This document shows, piece by piece, positions 9,940 to 18,327 of a DNA stretch of 64,000 nucleotides (the first letter of the stretch is position 1; each line of letters opens with the position of its first letter). Made by a program: the position numbers and the translations under genes. The notes beneath the pieces are model-generated. The model had not been told where the DNA came from, did no database searches, and was given only the letters and a program-made list of their open reading frames with translations. Source of the DNA: Streptomyces cacaoi (GTDB taxonomy: Bacteria; Actinomycetota; Actinomycetes; Streptomycetales; Streptomycetaceae). The DNA is taken from the NCBI RefSeq assembly GCF_006539165.1, contig NZ_BJMM01000002.1, positions 558,001-622,000 of the forward strand, given 5' to 3'.

Positions 9940-10079
9940 GGCGTCGATCTGTGGGGGGTCGCGGACGGGACCCAGTATGGCGGTCCGGCCGCGGGCGCGG
10001 ACGGGGTGTACGGACCTTGAGACATCCGCCCGCCGCGGACGGGCCGCCGCGGACGGCGGTGTGCCGGGTCCGACAGCCG

Positions 10080-11354
10080 TCAGCCGACGGGCAGTTCGCC
10101 GCCGGGCACCGGCTCCCGTGTGCGGGGTGCGACGCGGAGGAACAGGGTGAGTGCGGCGCCGAGGGCGTAGCAGGCGCCGAACACCCACATCACGCCCTCC
10201 ACGCCCAGCGGGGTGAGGCACAGGCTCACCAGTGCGGGACCGGCCGCGGTGCCGAGGCCGGCGCCGAGGTTGAGGCCGGCCATGGCGGCTCCGGTCCGCC
10301 GGGGCGCCAGCAGCGGCATCAGCGCGGACATCGGGGAGAAACCGGCCAGGCAGGCGCAGAACAGGCAGCCGGTGAGCAGGGACAGCCAGAAGCTGTGGGT
10401 CGTGGTGGGCACGTAGTAGAAGGCGACCGTGGTGACGGCGCAGCCCGCGCAGCCCATCCAGCGCACCACCGGGCTGATGCCGTAGCGGTCGCTCCAGTAC
10501 CCGGCGAGCAGATTGCAGCCGAGGTTCACCATGTACATCACCGAGTAGATGGTGAGCCAGTCGCCGAGGGAGAAGTCCAGCGACCTGGTGAAGTAGACCG
10601 GCAGGAAGACCGGGAAGCCGAACTGGGAGACGCCGTTGATGACGCGGACGACGCCCGCGACGGCGACCTTCGGTTCCTGCCACAGGATGGAGACGCCCGT
10701 CAGCAGACTGCGCAGCGGGTTCTCGTCCGCACGCACGGGCGGACGGTCGCCGCCGGGGGCGCGCACGGTCAGCGCGACCGCGGTGCCGGCGGCGATGACG
10801 CACATCGCCGCCCACAGCGTGGGCAGCGGCCCGATGGCGGCGATGCTCGCCTTGGCCACCAGGGGGCTGAGAGTGGAGAACCCGGCGATGTAGGCGAACC
10901 AGAACCAGCCGACGGCCATGCCCAGCCGCTGCGGTCGGGCCGTTCTGATGACCCACATCAAGAACCCGTAGGCGAACAGCGGATAGCCGAATCCGCGCAG
11001 CCCGTAGCAGGCCAGCAGCAGCACTTCGACGTGCTCCAGCACGCCCAGCGTCACGAACAGGACATGGAAGACCACCCAGATCGCGGCTCCGGCGAGCATC
11101 AGCCGGCGCGGACCGATGACGTCGGAGAGGGCCGCCGCCATCCAGGCCGATATGCCCGCGGTGACGCCGTACAGGGTGAACATCAGCGCGATACGGCCGG
11201 CGCTGAAGCCCTCGTCGGTCAGGAAGGCGGACAGATAGCCCTGTTCGACACCGTCTCCGATCATGAACAGGGCCAGTGCGAGATAGCCCGTCGCCAGGCT
11301 CTTGGGAATGCCGATCCTGTCGAAGAGGTTCTTGGGGGCGCCGAGGTCCGGCAT
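10080..11354 (-). CDS. MFS transporter, RbtT/DalT/CsbX-like
   Basis: A 424-residue major facilitator protein with about 12 hydrophobic helices, last gene of the GntR/PfkB/BtpA/TenA operon. The N-terminal segment LFMIGDGVEQGYLSAFL recalls the ribitol/D-arabinitol (RbtT/DalT/CsbX) branch, which would suit a polyol or sugar-like substrate next to two PfkB kinases. The loop between helices 2 and 3 (ALSDVIGPRRLML) matches the MFS D-x-x-G-x-R-R pattern. The ATG at 11354 has AAGGTGGAG just upstream. It lies 86 bases after the TenA-like gene on the same strand. Substrate is inferred only from family and context. Confidence 0.85.
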   Translation of the reverse strand: MPDLGAPKNLFDRIGIPKSLATGYLALALFMIGDGVEQGYLSAFLTDEGFSAGRIALMFTLYGVTAGISAWMAAALSDVIGPRRLMLAGAAIWVVFHVLFVTLGVLEHVEVLLLACYGLRGFGYPLFAYGFLMWVIRTARPQRLGMAVGWFWFAYIAGFSTLSPLVAKASIAAIGPLPTLWAAMCVIAAGTAVALTVRAPGGDRPPVRADENPLRSLLTGVSILWQEPKVAVAGVVRVINGVSQFGFPVFLPVYFTRSLDFSLGDWLTIYSVMYMVNLGCNLLAGYWSDRYGISPVVRWMGCAGCAVTTVAFYYVPTTTHSFWLSLLTGCLFCACLAGFSPMSALMPLLAPRRTGAAMAGLNLGAGLGTAAGPALVSLCLTPLGVEGVMWVFGACYALGAALTLFLRVAPRTREPVPGGELPVG

Positions 11355-11440
11355 CGCTCCACCTTCCGTGTGTCTCCGGGCGATCAGTGAGCGGCGGTCG
11401 CTGCCGCGGGGCCGGCCGCGCCGGGCCCCGCGGCCGTGGT

Positions 11441-12118
11441 TCAGGCGCGGTCGAGGTAGGCGGCGTCGTGGAAGCGCACTTCCGCGGCGAGGAACCTGCC
11501 GAAGACGGCGGTCAGTTCGGTCTCCGTCTCCGGGAGGATCTCCAGCGCGTCGACCTCGGCTTCGAGGAACCGGACCTGCGTGGTGAAGGGCGCGACGGTG
11601 TGCAGATGCACCCAGTCCGCCACCTGGGGCCGTGCCGACGGGGAGCGGTCGGCCGTCGCGCACCATGTGGCGTACAGCGACTCCGCCGCGTACATGCAGG
11701 TGACGATGCCCGGGTAGCCCAGGGTGTCCGCCACGTCCAGGGCCTCCTCGGTGAGGACGGACGCCTGCTCGTGGGCGCGCGGGCCGGTTTCGGGGACGCC
11801 GGTGGTCTCCAGCGCCTTGGTGAAGTACGCGTACTGGTCCGTGACCAGCGCGTGCAGGGAGTCGCTGTGCCCCCGCAGCGCACGGGGGCCGGGGGCCTCG
11901 CGCACCGCGGCACCGGCGAGCCGGGCCGCCGTGTCCACGAACTCCCGCTCGAAGAGCAGATAGCGGGCGAAGACGTCGTCGTCGACGGTGTCGTCGGTGA
12001 CCTCGCGTACGAAGCGCATGGCGAGGGCCTGTTCCCACATCTGCGCGTTGCGGCTCCTGAGCCGTGCGCTCAGCGTGCCGGGCCGTGCGGACTGCGGGCT
12101 GGGACGGGAATTCGGCAT
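11441..12118 (-). CDS. TenA-like (thiaminase II family) protein
   Basis: A 225-residue all-helical protein of the TenA/PQQC fold. The segment GIVTCMYAAESLYATWC matches the region of Bacillus TenA that carries the catalytic Cys and following aromatic residues. TenA proteins cleave or salvage aminopyrimidines from thiamin breakdown, but many paralogues act elsewhere. No thiamin biosynthesis gene is near; the neighbours are BtpA-like, PfkB and MFS genes, so a role in a different salvage or catabolic pathway is likely. The ATG at 12118 follows GGAGG with a 7-base spacer. Confidence 0.8.
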   Translation of the reverse strand: MPNSRPSPQSARPGTLSARLRSRNAQMWEQALAMRFVREVTDDTVDDDVFARYLLFEREFVDTAARLAGAAVREAPGPRALRGHSDSLHALVTDQYAYFTKALETTGVPETGPRAHEQASVLTEEALDVADTLGYPGIVTCMYAAESLYATWCATADRSPSARPQVADWVHLHTVAPFTTQVRFLEAEVDALEILPETETELTAVFGRFLAAEVRFHDAAYLDRA

Positions 12119-12294
12119 GGGGGTGCCTCCGCGGGTGCTTCCGGCCGTCGCCGGTGGGGTGTCGGGGGCCCGGCGGCCGGCAGAGTCGGCCGCCGGGCAG
12201 GGCGGGGGAGGGGAGTGCCCGCGCCGGGCGGGGGAGAGAGAACGAAGGAGAAGGGGAGCGCCGGGTGCGGCCGGACGGCCGGGGCGCGCGCCGG

Positions 12295-13179
12295 TTACGG
12301 CAGCCGGTATCCGGCCTTGGCCGCGTGCCGGGTGAAGGAGCGGACCTTGTCCCGGTCGACCCGCCCCCACCAGCGGTCGTTCTCCTTCAACGCGGAGGCC
12401 ACGATGGCGCCGTGGCACAGGGACAGCAGACGCTCGGCGTTGCCGTCGTTCATGCCCGAGCCGATGATGACCGGCAGCCGGGTGGCGTCCATGATGCCCC
12501 GCACCTCGCTCTCCCCGGCCTCGTCGCCGGTGCGTCCGCCCGTCGCGATGAGGACGTCCGCGTCGAAGAACTCCGCGTCCTCGGTCTGCTCGGCCAGCGA
12601 CCTGTCGGCGATGATGGAGTGCGAGCCGTGCTTGACGTGCACGTCGGCGAAGACCTTCAACTCCTCGGCGCGCAGCCGCGCCCGGTACCGCGTCGCGGAC
12701 GGTGCCAGGCCCTCGATGAAGCCCTCGTTGGCGACATAGGCGTTCGCCCACTGGTTGACCCGCACGAACGACGACTGCGCCGCCTGCGCGGTGGCTATCG
12801 AGCAGTGCGCCCCGTTGGCCAGGACGTTGACGCCGACGGGCAGGCCCACCTTCTCGCGCACATGGTCGCCGAGCACCGCCAGCGTCGCGGCCGTCTCGAA
12901 GCCCTGGTCCTCCGGTTTCGGGAAGGGCAGATCCCAGGCGTTCTCGACGATCAGGCCGTGCACACCGCCTTCCCGGTAGGCCCTCGCCTCCTCGACGGCG
13001 AACCGGATCAGGTCGGCCACCGGCTCCCCGCGGTAGTGCGGGCTGCCCGGCAGCGGGGGACAGTGCACCACGCCGATGACGACGCGGTCGGTGCCGAAGA
13101 TCGTCTCCAGCGCCGAGTCCTTCGGGGGGAAGACGCCGAGCGGCCGCTCGTTGCCGGTGCGGTCGGCAGGGTTGTTCAT
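12295..13179 (-). CDS. BtpA/SgcQ family protein
   Basis: A 294-residue predicted TIM-barrel protein of the BtpA family. Family-like segments include VIGVVHCPPLPGSPHY near the N-terminus, VHGLIVENAWDLPF, GVNVLANGAHCSIA and the C-terminal phosphate-loop-like VIIGSGMNDGNAERLL. Cyanobacterial BtpA affects photosystem I stability, but most members sit in sugar operons such as E. coli sgc and are suspected aldolase-like enzymes. Between a PfkB kinase and an MFS carrier, a role on a phosphorylated sugar-like intermediate is plausible. Start at 13179 with GAGAGGA upstream; it follows the 104-residue gene by 19 bases. Confidence 0.85.
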   Translation of the reverse strand: MNNPADRTGNERPLGVFPPKDSALETIFGTDRVVIGVVHCPPLPGSPHYRGEPVADLIRFAVEEARAYREGGVHGLIVENAWDLPFPKPEDQGFETAATLAVLGDHVREKVGLPVGVNVLANGAHCSIATAQAAQSSFVRVNQWANAYVANEGFIEGLAPSATRYRARLRAEELKVFADVHVKHGSHSIIADRSLAEQTEDAEFFDADVLIATGGRTGDEAGESEVRGIMDATRLPVIIGSGMNDGNAERLLSLCHGAIVASALKENDRWWGRVDRDKVRSFTRHAAKAGYRLP

Positions 13180-13198
13180 GGGTTCCTCTCTTGTGCGG

Positions 13199-13513
13199 TC
13201 AGGCGGACGGTGCGGCCGGTTCTGCGGCCGTGCCCACCTGGTTGGAGAACTCGAAGCACGCGGTGTACCCCGCGGCGACGAGCCGGGACCAGTGGTCGAA
13301 GGCGTGCTCGGCGCTGGGGAAGTACCAGATCTCCACGTGCGAGTAGTCGCCCTGCCCGCGCACATGGAACCGCCCCTGCCTGCTGGCGCCTTGCCGCAGG
13401 GACAGCTCGCGCTGCGCACGGAACGCCTCCTCGCGGCGCGCCTGTTCCTCGGGCGTCAGCTCGAACCAGGCGGTGCGCGGCAGGGAGTGGTGCAGCCAGA
13501 CGACGTCGTTCAT
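13199..13513 (-). CDS. Small hypothetical, ferredoxin-like fold suspected
   Basis: A 104-residue protein, not recognised with confidence. It begins MNDVVWLHHSLPRTAW, has a charged helix (EEQARREEAFRAQRE) and a beta-helix-beta pattern ending in VEIWYFPSAEHAFDHWSRL, suggestive of a dimeric alpha/beta-barrel (darcynin- or Dabb-like). Strong start: GGAGGAAG lies 5-6 bases before the ATG at 13513, and the previous gene's TGA is one base upstream (TGACATG), so translation is likely coupled. It may partner the 276-residue protein, whose C-terminal half has a similar tone. Confidence 0.75.
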   Translation of the reverse strand: MNDVVWLHHSLPRTAWFELTPEEQARREEAFRAQRELSLRQGASRQGRFHVRGQGDYSHVEIWYFPSAEHAFDHWSRLVAAGYTACFEFSNQVGTAAEPAAPSA

Positions 13514-13514
13514 G

Positions 13515-14345
13515 TCACTTCCTCCGGAGGGCGTCGTCGAGCCGGGTCCGACGCCCGATGTAGTGGCGGGAGGTGGTGAACTTGAAGTCCGCCACCCGTG
13601 CGTGCTCGCGCATCGCGCGGTCCACCATGGCCACGCCGGGGACACGCCACACCCCGATGTGGTCCCACCGGCTCGCGCCGTCCAGCCGGTGCCGGCCGGT
13701 GATGGCCGCGCCGTCGCGTACGTCGGAGGCGAACGCCACGTCGCACTCCTCGTCGTAGGCGCGCCGCTGCTGTGCGGTCGCGGCCTGCCAGGCGCTGTTC
13801 CAGCTCCACAGGGCGAAGAACGCCCACTCGTCCTCCCGGCGGGAGGCGGGGCCGACCACGGGCAGGAACTCCCGCTGCCCCAGCAGCCATGCGGTCCTGA
13901 AGACCCGGGACCAGCCGGCCTCCTCCAGCCGTCGCGTGCCGGCCAGCGCCGACGACGGCGACGGGGCCTCGAACATGCCGACGTAGTCGACGTCGTGGGA
14001 GAAGCCGGTGGCGTAGACGGTGGGGACGTCCCGGTGCGGCGCGGCCCGTGTGCTCTCCGTCCCGGCGGGGACGTCGCGGCAGGGCGCGGCCCGCGCGTCC
14101 TCCGTGCGCTCGCCGGGGCTCGCCTCCTCCGGCTCCCCGCCGTCCGGGCGCTCCCCGTCGAGGATGCGGTCGACGGAGAGCCACCAGCCCTCCGCGCGCA
14201 GCGCGTCGAGTTCCGCCCCGAGGGCGGCGGCCGTCCGGCCGGTGTCGCCGGGGGCCGGGGTACGGCGGCGGACGAGGAAGACCACGGCGCACCGCTGTCC
14301 CGGCGCGGCCTCGAAGACCTCGGTCTCCTCACTCAGCAGGCTCAT
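13515..14345 (-). CDS. Hypothetical protein, possible tandem ferredoxin-like domains
   Basis: A 276-residue protein of unknown function, third gene of the GntR operon. The N-terminal part (CAVVFLVRRRTP, EGWWLSVDRIL) and the C-terminal part (WDHIGVWRVPGVAMVDRAM) both look like beta-alpha-beta modules. The middle holds a WSWNSAWQAATAQQRRAYDEEC helix pair, broken here as WSWNSAW and EECDVAF. A 45-base in-frame tandem duplication (14022-14111) gives two RAAP(C/H)RDVP copies, so the linker tolerates length change. Close spacing on both sides (1 base to the ATG of the next start; TGA of the PfkB kinase adjoining) shows it belongs to the operon. Confidence 0.75.
   Translation of the reverse strand: MSLLSEETEVFEAAPGQRCAVVFLVRRRTPAPGDTGRTAAALGAELDALRAEGWWLSVDRILDGERPDGGEPEEASPGERTEDARAAPCRDVPAGTESTRAAPHRDVPTVYATGFSHDVDYVGMFEAPSPSSALAGTRRLEEAGWSRVFRTAWLLGQREFLPVVGPASRREDEWAFFALWSWNSAWQAATAQQRRAYDEECDVAFASDVRDGAAITGRHRLDGASRWDHIGVWRVPGVAMVDRAMREHARVADFKFTTSRHYIGRRTRLDDALRRK
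14022..14111. repeat. 45-bp tandem duplication in a coding region
   Basis: Two diverged copies, 14022-14066 and 14067-14111, each beginning GGGGACGTC. The period is exactly 15 codons, so the reading frame of the 276-residue protein is kept. Confidence 0.7.
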
Positions 14346-14346
14346 C

Positions 14347-15312
14347 TCAACTCCCCGGGCGGGTAGGGGTTTTCGCGGCTGCGTCCGGCGCCGACGGGGG
14401 CCCGGCGCCGCCGCGCAGCAGCCGGTTCACCTCCGCGCGCGTCGCGTAGGCCGGCCGGGCGCCCCACCGCGAGCAGCTGTGGGAGGCGGCCGTGACCGCG
14501 TAGCGCAGGGAGGCCACGGGATCGCCGGTCTCCAGCATCAGGCCGACGAACGACCCGGCGAGGCAGTCGCCCGCGCCGGTCGTGTCCACCACCGGCAGCG
14601 GCGGCCCGGCCGGAGGGCGCACGGCGATCTCCTCGTCGGGTGTGCACCAGCGGGCGCCGTCGGGGCCGTCGGTGAGGATCACCGAGCGGACGCCGAGGGC
14701 GAAGAGCGCCCGCTGGGGAGCGGGCCCCAGGGCCCGGGCGGCGCGCGCGTTGCAGAACACCGCGGCGGCGCCGTCGAGATGGCCGGCGAGCGTGCCGATG
14801 CCGTCCGGGAACGTCGCCGGTTCCAGATCGACCGACCAGGGGACGCCGGCCCGCGCGCACCGGGCGATCAGCGTCCGGGCCGCCGCCGGGTCGTAGACCG
14901 CGGTGTGCAGCCAGCCCGCCCCCGCCAGCTCCAGCCGCCGGCAGGTGGCTTCGCTCGGGTACATCCGCGCGCCGGGCACCAGGATGAGGTGCTTCTCGCC
15001 GTCCTCGCCGAGCGTGATGACCGCCCGGCTCGACCGGCCGTCCGAGATCTCGGGCCGGAAGTCCACGCCCGCGCCCTGCGCCTGTGTCACGCACTCGCGG
15101 CCGGCGGCGTCCGATCCCACCGCGCTGACCAGCGTCGTCGGTGTGCCGGTCAGGGAGCAGGCGAGGGCCGCGTTGGTCACCACTCCGCCCAGCGCGTCGG
15201 TGAGTTCGGTGCTCACGACCTTCTCGTCCGCGGTCGGCAGGGCGGCGACCCGGACGGTGGTGTCGAACACCGAGTCGCCGACGAAGACCGCCGTTCGCTG
15301 TGCGGCCGTCAT
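14347..15312 (-). CDS. PfkB-family carbohydrate kinase (operon copy)
   Basis: A 321-residue ribokinase-like ATP-dependent kinase. The N-terminus VFVGDSVFDTTVRVAALP is the usual PfkB start with the substrate-site Asp. The C-terminal signature VVDTTGAGDCLAGSF carries the catalytic Asp and the anion hole. The region after ALGGVVTNAALA aligns with the GG-x-x-x-N substrate motif. Its ATG overlaps the stop of the GntR gene (ATGA), so the two are translationally coupled. Family members phosphorylate sugars, nucleosides or hydroxymethylpyrimidine; the substrate cannot be read here. A second PfkB gene is transcribed divergently at 16519. Confidence 0.92.
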   Translation of the reverse strand: MTAAQRTAVFVGDSVFDTTVRVAALPTADEKVVSTELTDALGGVVTNAALACSLTGTPTTLVSAVGSDAAGRECVTQAQGAGVDFRPEISDGRSSRAVITLGEDGEKHLILVPGARMYPSEATCRRLELAGAGWLHTAVYDPAAARTLIARCARAGVPWSVDLEPATFPDGIGTLAGHLDGAAAVFCNARAARALGPAPQRALFALGVRSVILTDGPDGARWCTPDEEIAVRPPAGPPLPVVDTTGAGDCLAGSFVGLMLETGDPVASLRYAVTAASHSCSRWGARPAYATRAEVNRLLRGGAGPPSAPDAAAKTPTRPGS

Positions 15313-16061
15313 GGGCGGGTGAGTTCGATACGGAAGCGGTACCGGTCGGCCCGGTAGGTGATCACCACGTACTCCAGCGGGACCGCGGCCGGCGACAGGG
15401 AGCGGCGCCGGGCGACGAGGATCGGCGCGCCCCGGGTGACGGCCAGCCGCTGGGCCAGGTGCGCGTCGGCCACACCGCCCTCGATGTACTCCCGGCCCGC
15501 ACTGATCCGGGTGCCGGTGGTCCGCTCGATCCAGTCGTACAGCGAGGTGGAGCCCATCGTCTCCGCGTCCGGTGCCGTACCGGGGTCGACGATGCGGGGG
15601 GAGAGCCACGAGACGCTGGAGGCGATCGGTTCGCCGTCGGCGAGCAGCACCCGGTCGACGCACAGGGCCTGTTCGCCCTCGTCGATCTCCAGCTCCCGGG
15701 CGGTCTCCGCGGGGGCGGGCAGCACCGAGACGGCGACGGGGCGGTAGCCCGGCGTGAGCCCGCGTGCCCGCATGTCGTCGGAGAAGGAGGACAGCAGGTT
15801 GAGCGGCTGGTCGACCTTCGGCGGCAGGACGATGGTGCCCCGGCCGGACCGCCGGCTCACCAGCTGGTCGTTCTCCAGCTCGTTCAGCGCGCTGCGGGCG
15901 GTGGTCCGGCTGACGCCGAAGCGCCGGGTGAGCACCGTCTCGGACGGCAGGGCCTCGCCCGCCACGAACTCCCCTTTGGAGAGGGCGGAACGCAGCCGCT
16001 CCGCGATCTGGTGCCACTTCGGCACCGGGCCGTCCACCAAGTCTTCGTCGTCCCAAGCCAT
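15309..16061 (-). CDS. GntR regulator, HutC/UTRA type
   Basis: A 250-residue transcription factor heading the PfkB-BtpA-TenA-MFS operon. Residues of about 10-75 form the winged helix (LRSALSKGEFVAGEALPSE, then RRFGVSRTTARSALNEL); the rest is a UTRA effector domain (from LLSSFSDDMRARGLTPGY). The ATG at 16061 was chosen; an in-frame ATG at 16073 is possible. A perfect 14-bp palindrome (16077-16090) lies directly upstream of either start and is the likely autoregulatory operator. Such proteins usually sense a phosphorylated sugar or pathway intermediate. Confidence 0.93.
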   Translation of the reverse strand: MAWDDEDLVDGPVPKWHQIAERLRSALSKGEFVAGEALPSETVLTRRFGVSRTTARSALNELENDQLVSRRSGRGTIVLPPKVDQPLNLLSSFSDDMRARGLTPGYRPVAVSVLPAPAETARELEIDEGEQALCVDRVLLADGEPIASSVSWLSPRIVDPGTAPDAETMGSTSLYDWIERTTGTRISAGREYIEGGVADAHLAQRLAVTRGAPILVARRRSLSPAAVPLEYVVITYRADRYRFRIELTRP

Positions 16062-16076
16062 GACGGTAAGCATGCG

Positions 16077-16090
16077 AACGTCATGACGTT
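16077..16090. promoter_or_regulatory. Palindrome AACGTCATGACGTT, likely GntR operator
   Basis: Perfect 14-bp dyad 4 to 16 bases upstream of the candidate GntR starts, in a locally AT-richer stretch. GntR-family proteins often bind such dyads, so it is the best candidate for autoregulation. It may also control the divergent kinase gene, although that start is 430 bases away. Confidence 0.65.
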
Positions 16091-16271
16091 TGGTCAACGG
16101 ATCACGTCCCGTAACTTTGGGTTGTGTGTGACAACGGAGAGCGACGGTGCGGAAGTTGGTGCCGTGGCCACGAGGGGCGGGAGAGAGGAATGCGCAGGGG
16201 CGTGGCGAAATACCCCGGAATGCCCGGGGGTGAGACGGAAGGAGAGGCAACGAGACGTGGAGGGGAGCCCG

Positions 16272-16301
16272 TTGACGGGACGGTCGCGGGCCTTCTACGG
16301 T
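16272..16301 (+). promoter_or_regulatory. Candidate promoter for the divergent PfkB gene
   Basis: TTGACG at -35 and TACGGT at -10 with an 18-base spacer resemble a streptomycete vegetative promoter. Distance to the gene is long, so the assignment is tentative. Confidence 0.35.
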
Positions 16302-16518
16302 CCCTCACCAGCGATCCGGCGCGGCCCCGGCACACAGGGGCGGACCGCCGGTCGAGCGCCGCCCGTGCCCGGGCGGCCCCCGTCGCCGGCCCGGGTCCCC
16401 GGGCCGTGCACCGCCGCGCGGCCACGGTCCGGACGCGGCGGCCGATGTTCACGTTCCGTCAGGACCGCCGTCGGCGGTGACCCCACGGCGGGACGGCTCC
16501 GAGAGTGGGTTCCTTCGC

Positions 16519-17412
16519 ATGATCGTCTTCTGTGGGTACGCCAACAGCGACCTGACGGTGCACGTCCCGTCCCTGCCGGGCGCGGGAGACCGCGTCCAGG
16601 CGTGCGGCATCCAGCGGTACGACGGGGGGATGGCGGCGAACGCGGCGGCCTCCGCCGCCCGCATGGGCGCCGACGCCCGGTTCGCCGGGGTGGTCGGCCC
16701 CGATCCGCTGAGCACCGCGTTCCTCGCGCAGCTCGGCGCGGACGGTGTGAACACCGAATGGGCCTGCCGCGACGGCCACTTGACCACCGCCGTCATCCTG
16801 GTGACCCCGGACGGCGAACGCTCCGTCATCAGCGAGGACGACGACCTCACCGAGGAGCGGCTGGCACGGGTGCTCACGCTGCTGTCCGACGCCGGAGGGG
16901 GCCGGCTCTACCTCGACGGATACCGGTTCCCCTGGGCGGCGGCGCCGCTGGCACAGGCTCCCGGCCTGCGTACCGTCGTCGATCTGGACGGCTGCGAGAG
17001 CGCCGAGGGGGCGCGGGCCGCGCTGTCGGTGGCCGAGCACGTGATCCTCGGCCGTGCGCGGGCCGAGCGGCTTCTGGGGCCCGACGCCGGTGCCGCGGCG
17101 GTGGCGCACGGCACCCATGTGCTGGTCACCGACGGCGCCCGCGGCTGGCGTCTGCACACCCCGGAGGGCGAGGAACACACCGGTGCTGCCCTCGACGTCA
17201 CCGCGCGCGACGCGACCGGCGCCGGTGACTGCTTCACGGGCAGCTACCTCGCCGAACTGGAGCGCGGCGCCCGGCCGGACGAGGCGGCCCGCTTCGCCTC
17301 CGTGGCGGCGGGCCTGTCCGTGACACGGGAGGGAGCACGTGCGCGGCTGCCCGGCCGGGCCGAGGTCGCCGCGCACCTCGCACGCGCCGGGGCCGGCCTC
17401 CCCCGCGGGTAG
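16519..17412 (+). CDS. PfkB-family carbohydrate kinase (divergent copy)
   Basis: A 297-residue ribokinase-like kinase, distinct from the operon copy. It starts MIVFCGYANSDLTVHVPSLP, carries the substrate motif YDGGMAANAAASAARMG and ends with DATGAGDCFTGSY, the catalytic Asp and anion-hole signature. The ribosome site is weak (GAGAGTGGG, 16501-16509). It is transcribed away from the GntR operon; together the two kinases bracket the regulator, which suggests one regulon acting on one or two related substrates. Confidence 0.92.
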   Translation: MIVFCGYANSDLTVHVPSLPGAGDRVQACGIQRYDGGMAANAAASAARMGADARFAGVVGPDPLSTAFLAQLGADGVNTEWACRDGHLTTAVILVTPDGERSVISEDDDLTEERLARVLTLLSDAGGGRLYLDGYRFPWAAAPLAQAPGLRTVVDLDGCESAEGARAALSVAEHVILGRARAERLLGPDAGAAAVAHGTHVLVTDGARGWRLHTPEGEEHTGAALDVTARDATGAGDCFTGSYLAELERGARPDEAARFASVAAGLSVTREGARARLPGRAEVAAHLARAGAGLPRG

Positions 17413-17430
17413 CCGGCCCCGGTGCCTCCT

Positions 17431-17449
17431 GCCCGGCGGTGTGCCGGGC
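17431..17449. terminator. Stem-loop between convergent genes
   Basis: GCCCGGC and GCCGGGC form a perfect 7-bp stem with a 5-base loop between the ends of the kinase and lysozyme genes; it could end transcription from both sides. Confidence 0.55.
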
Positions 17450-17475
17450 CGCGGTCTGAGGGAGACGCGGAGGCG

Positions 17476-18327
17476 TCACCCGTTGGCGAGCGCCTTCAGC
17501 CGGTCCATCGACCCGTTGAAGCTGTTGTGGTCGCCGACGATGGGCCCGGTCGAGGTGTACTGCCAGAAGGTGTAGAAGCCCCACCCGGCGGGCAGTGCGC
17601 CGGGGCCGCTGGCGTACCGCGCGATCCACAGCGGGTTGGTGGAGCCGAACCCGGCGTTGTTGCCGGTGCACTGGGTCCACCAGTCGGTGGTGGTGTAGAT
17701 GACGGCGTCCCGCCCCGTACGGCTCTTGTAGGTGGCGGTGAAGTCCTTGATCCAGTTGACCATCGCGGACTGGCTGAGCCCGTAGCAGGTGGCGCCGTAG
17801 GGGTTGTACTCGATGTCGAGCACACCCGGCAGGGTCTTGCCGTCCTTGCTCCAGCCTCCGCCGTAGTCCACGAAGTAGTTGGCCTGGGCGGCGCCGCTGG
17901 AGCTGCCGGGCAGCGCGAAGTGGTAGGCGCCGCGGATCATTCCGATGTCGTAGGAGCCGTTGTACTGCTGGGTGAAGTACTCGTTCCGGTAGCCGGTGCC
18001 CTCGGTGGCCTTGACGTACGCGAAGCGGGAGCCGCTGTCCCACAGCGACTTCCAGTTGACGTTGCCCTGGTGTCCGCTGACGTCGACGCCCTCGACGGAC
18101 GCGGCCAGGTCGGGGCTCCGGTCGTTCTTCCATCCCTTGTGCACGGCGATCCCGGCGCCCATGTACGCCTCGCCGGGCTGGAGTTGACGGTCCGGACCGG
18201 GCTGCGCCGCGCCGGCGGCACCGGCGGACAGCCCGCACAGAGCGAGGGACAGCGCGGCCGCGAGGAGGACGCGCTTGCCGCGTGGGGTACGGGCGGTGCG
18301 GGTGACGCGGAATCTGTCACTGGGCAT
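17476..18327 (-). CDS. Secreted GH25 lysozyme (muramidase)
   Basis: A 283-residue exported peptidoglycan hydrolase that cleaves between MurNAc and GlcNAc. A signal peptide covers about the first 40 residues (basic TARTPRGKR, hydrophobic LLAAALSLALCGL, cleavage after AGAAGAA). The mature part is one GH25 domain of the Streptomyces cellosyl/mutanolysin type: GVDVSGHQGNVNW with the first catalytic-site Asp, YVKATEGTGY, RGAYHFALP, and the acidic GVLDIEYNPYG containing the D-x-E catalytic pair. It ends in FWQYTSTG and a short tail, with no separate wall-binding domain. GGAG lies 8 bases before the ATG. It stands alone between convergent genes. Confidence 0.95.
   Translation of the reverse strand: MPSDRFRVTRTARTPRGKRVLLAAALSLALCGLSAGAAGAAQPGPDRQLQPGEAYMGAGIAVHKGWKNDRSPDLAASVEGVDVSGHQGNVNWKSLWDSGSRFAYVKATEGTGYRNEYFTQQYNGSYDIGMIRGAYHFALPGSSSGAAQANYFVDYGGGWSKDGKTLPGVLDIEYNPYGATCYGLSQSAMVNWIKDFTATYKSRTGRDAVIYTTTDWWTQCTGNNAGFGSTNPLWIARYASGPGALPAGWGFYTFWQYTSTGPIVGDHNSFNGSMDRLKALANG

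Larger units (their letters stand above)
16062..16518. other. Divergent intergenic region of the two PfkB kinase units
   Basis: No convincing gene. It holds the palindrome at 16077-16090, a TTGT/ACAA-flanked sequence at 16122-16134, and a promoter-like pair TTGACG (16272-16277) and TACGGT (16296-16301) with an 18-base spacer, directed at the plus-strand kinase. If used, that promoter gives a leader of about 210 bases. Confidence 0.5.
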
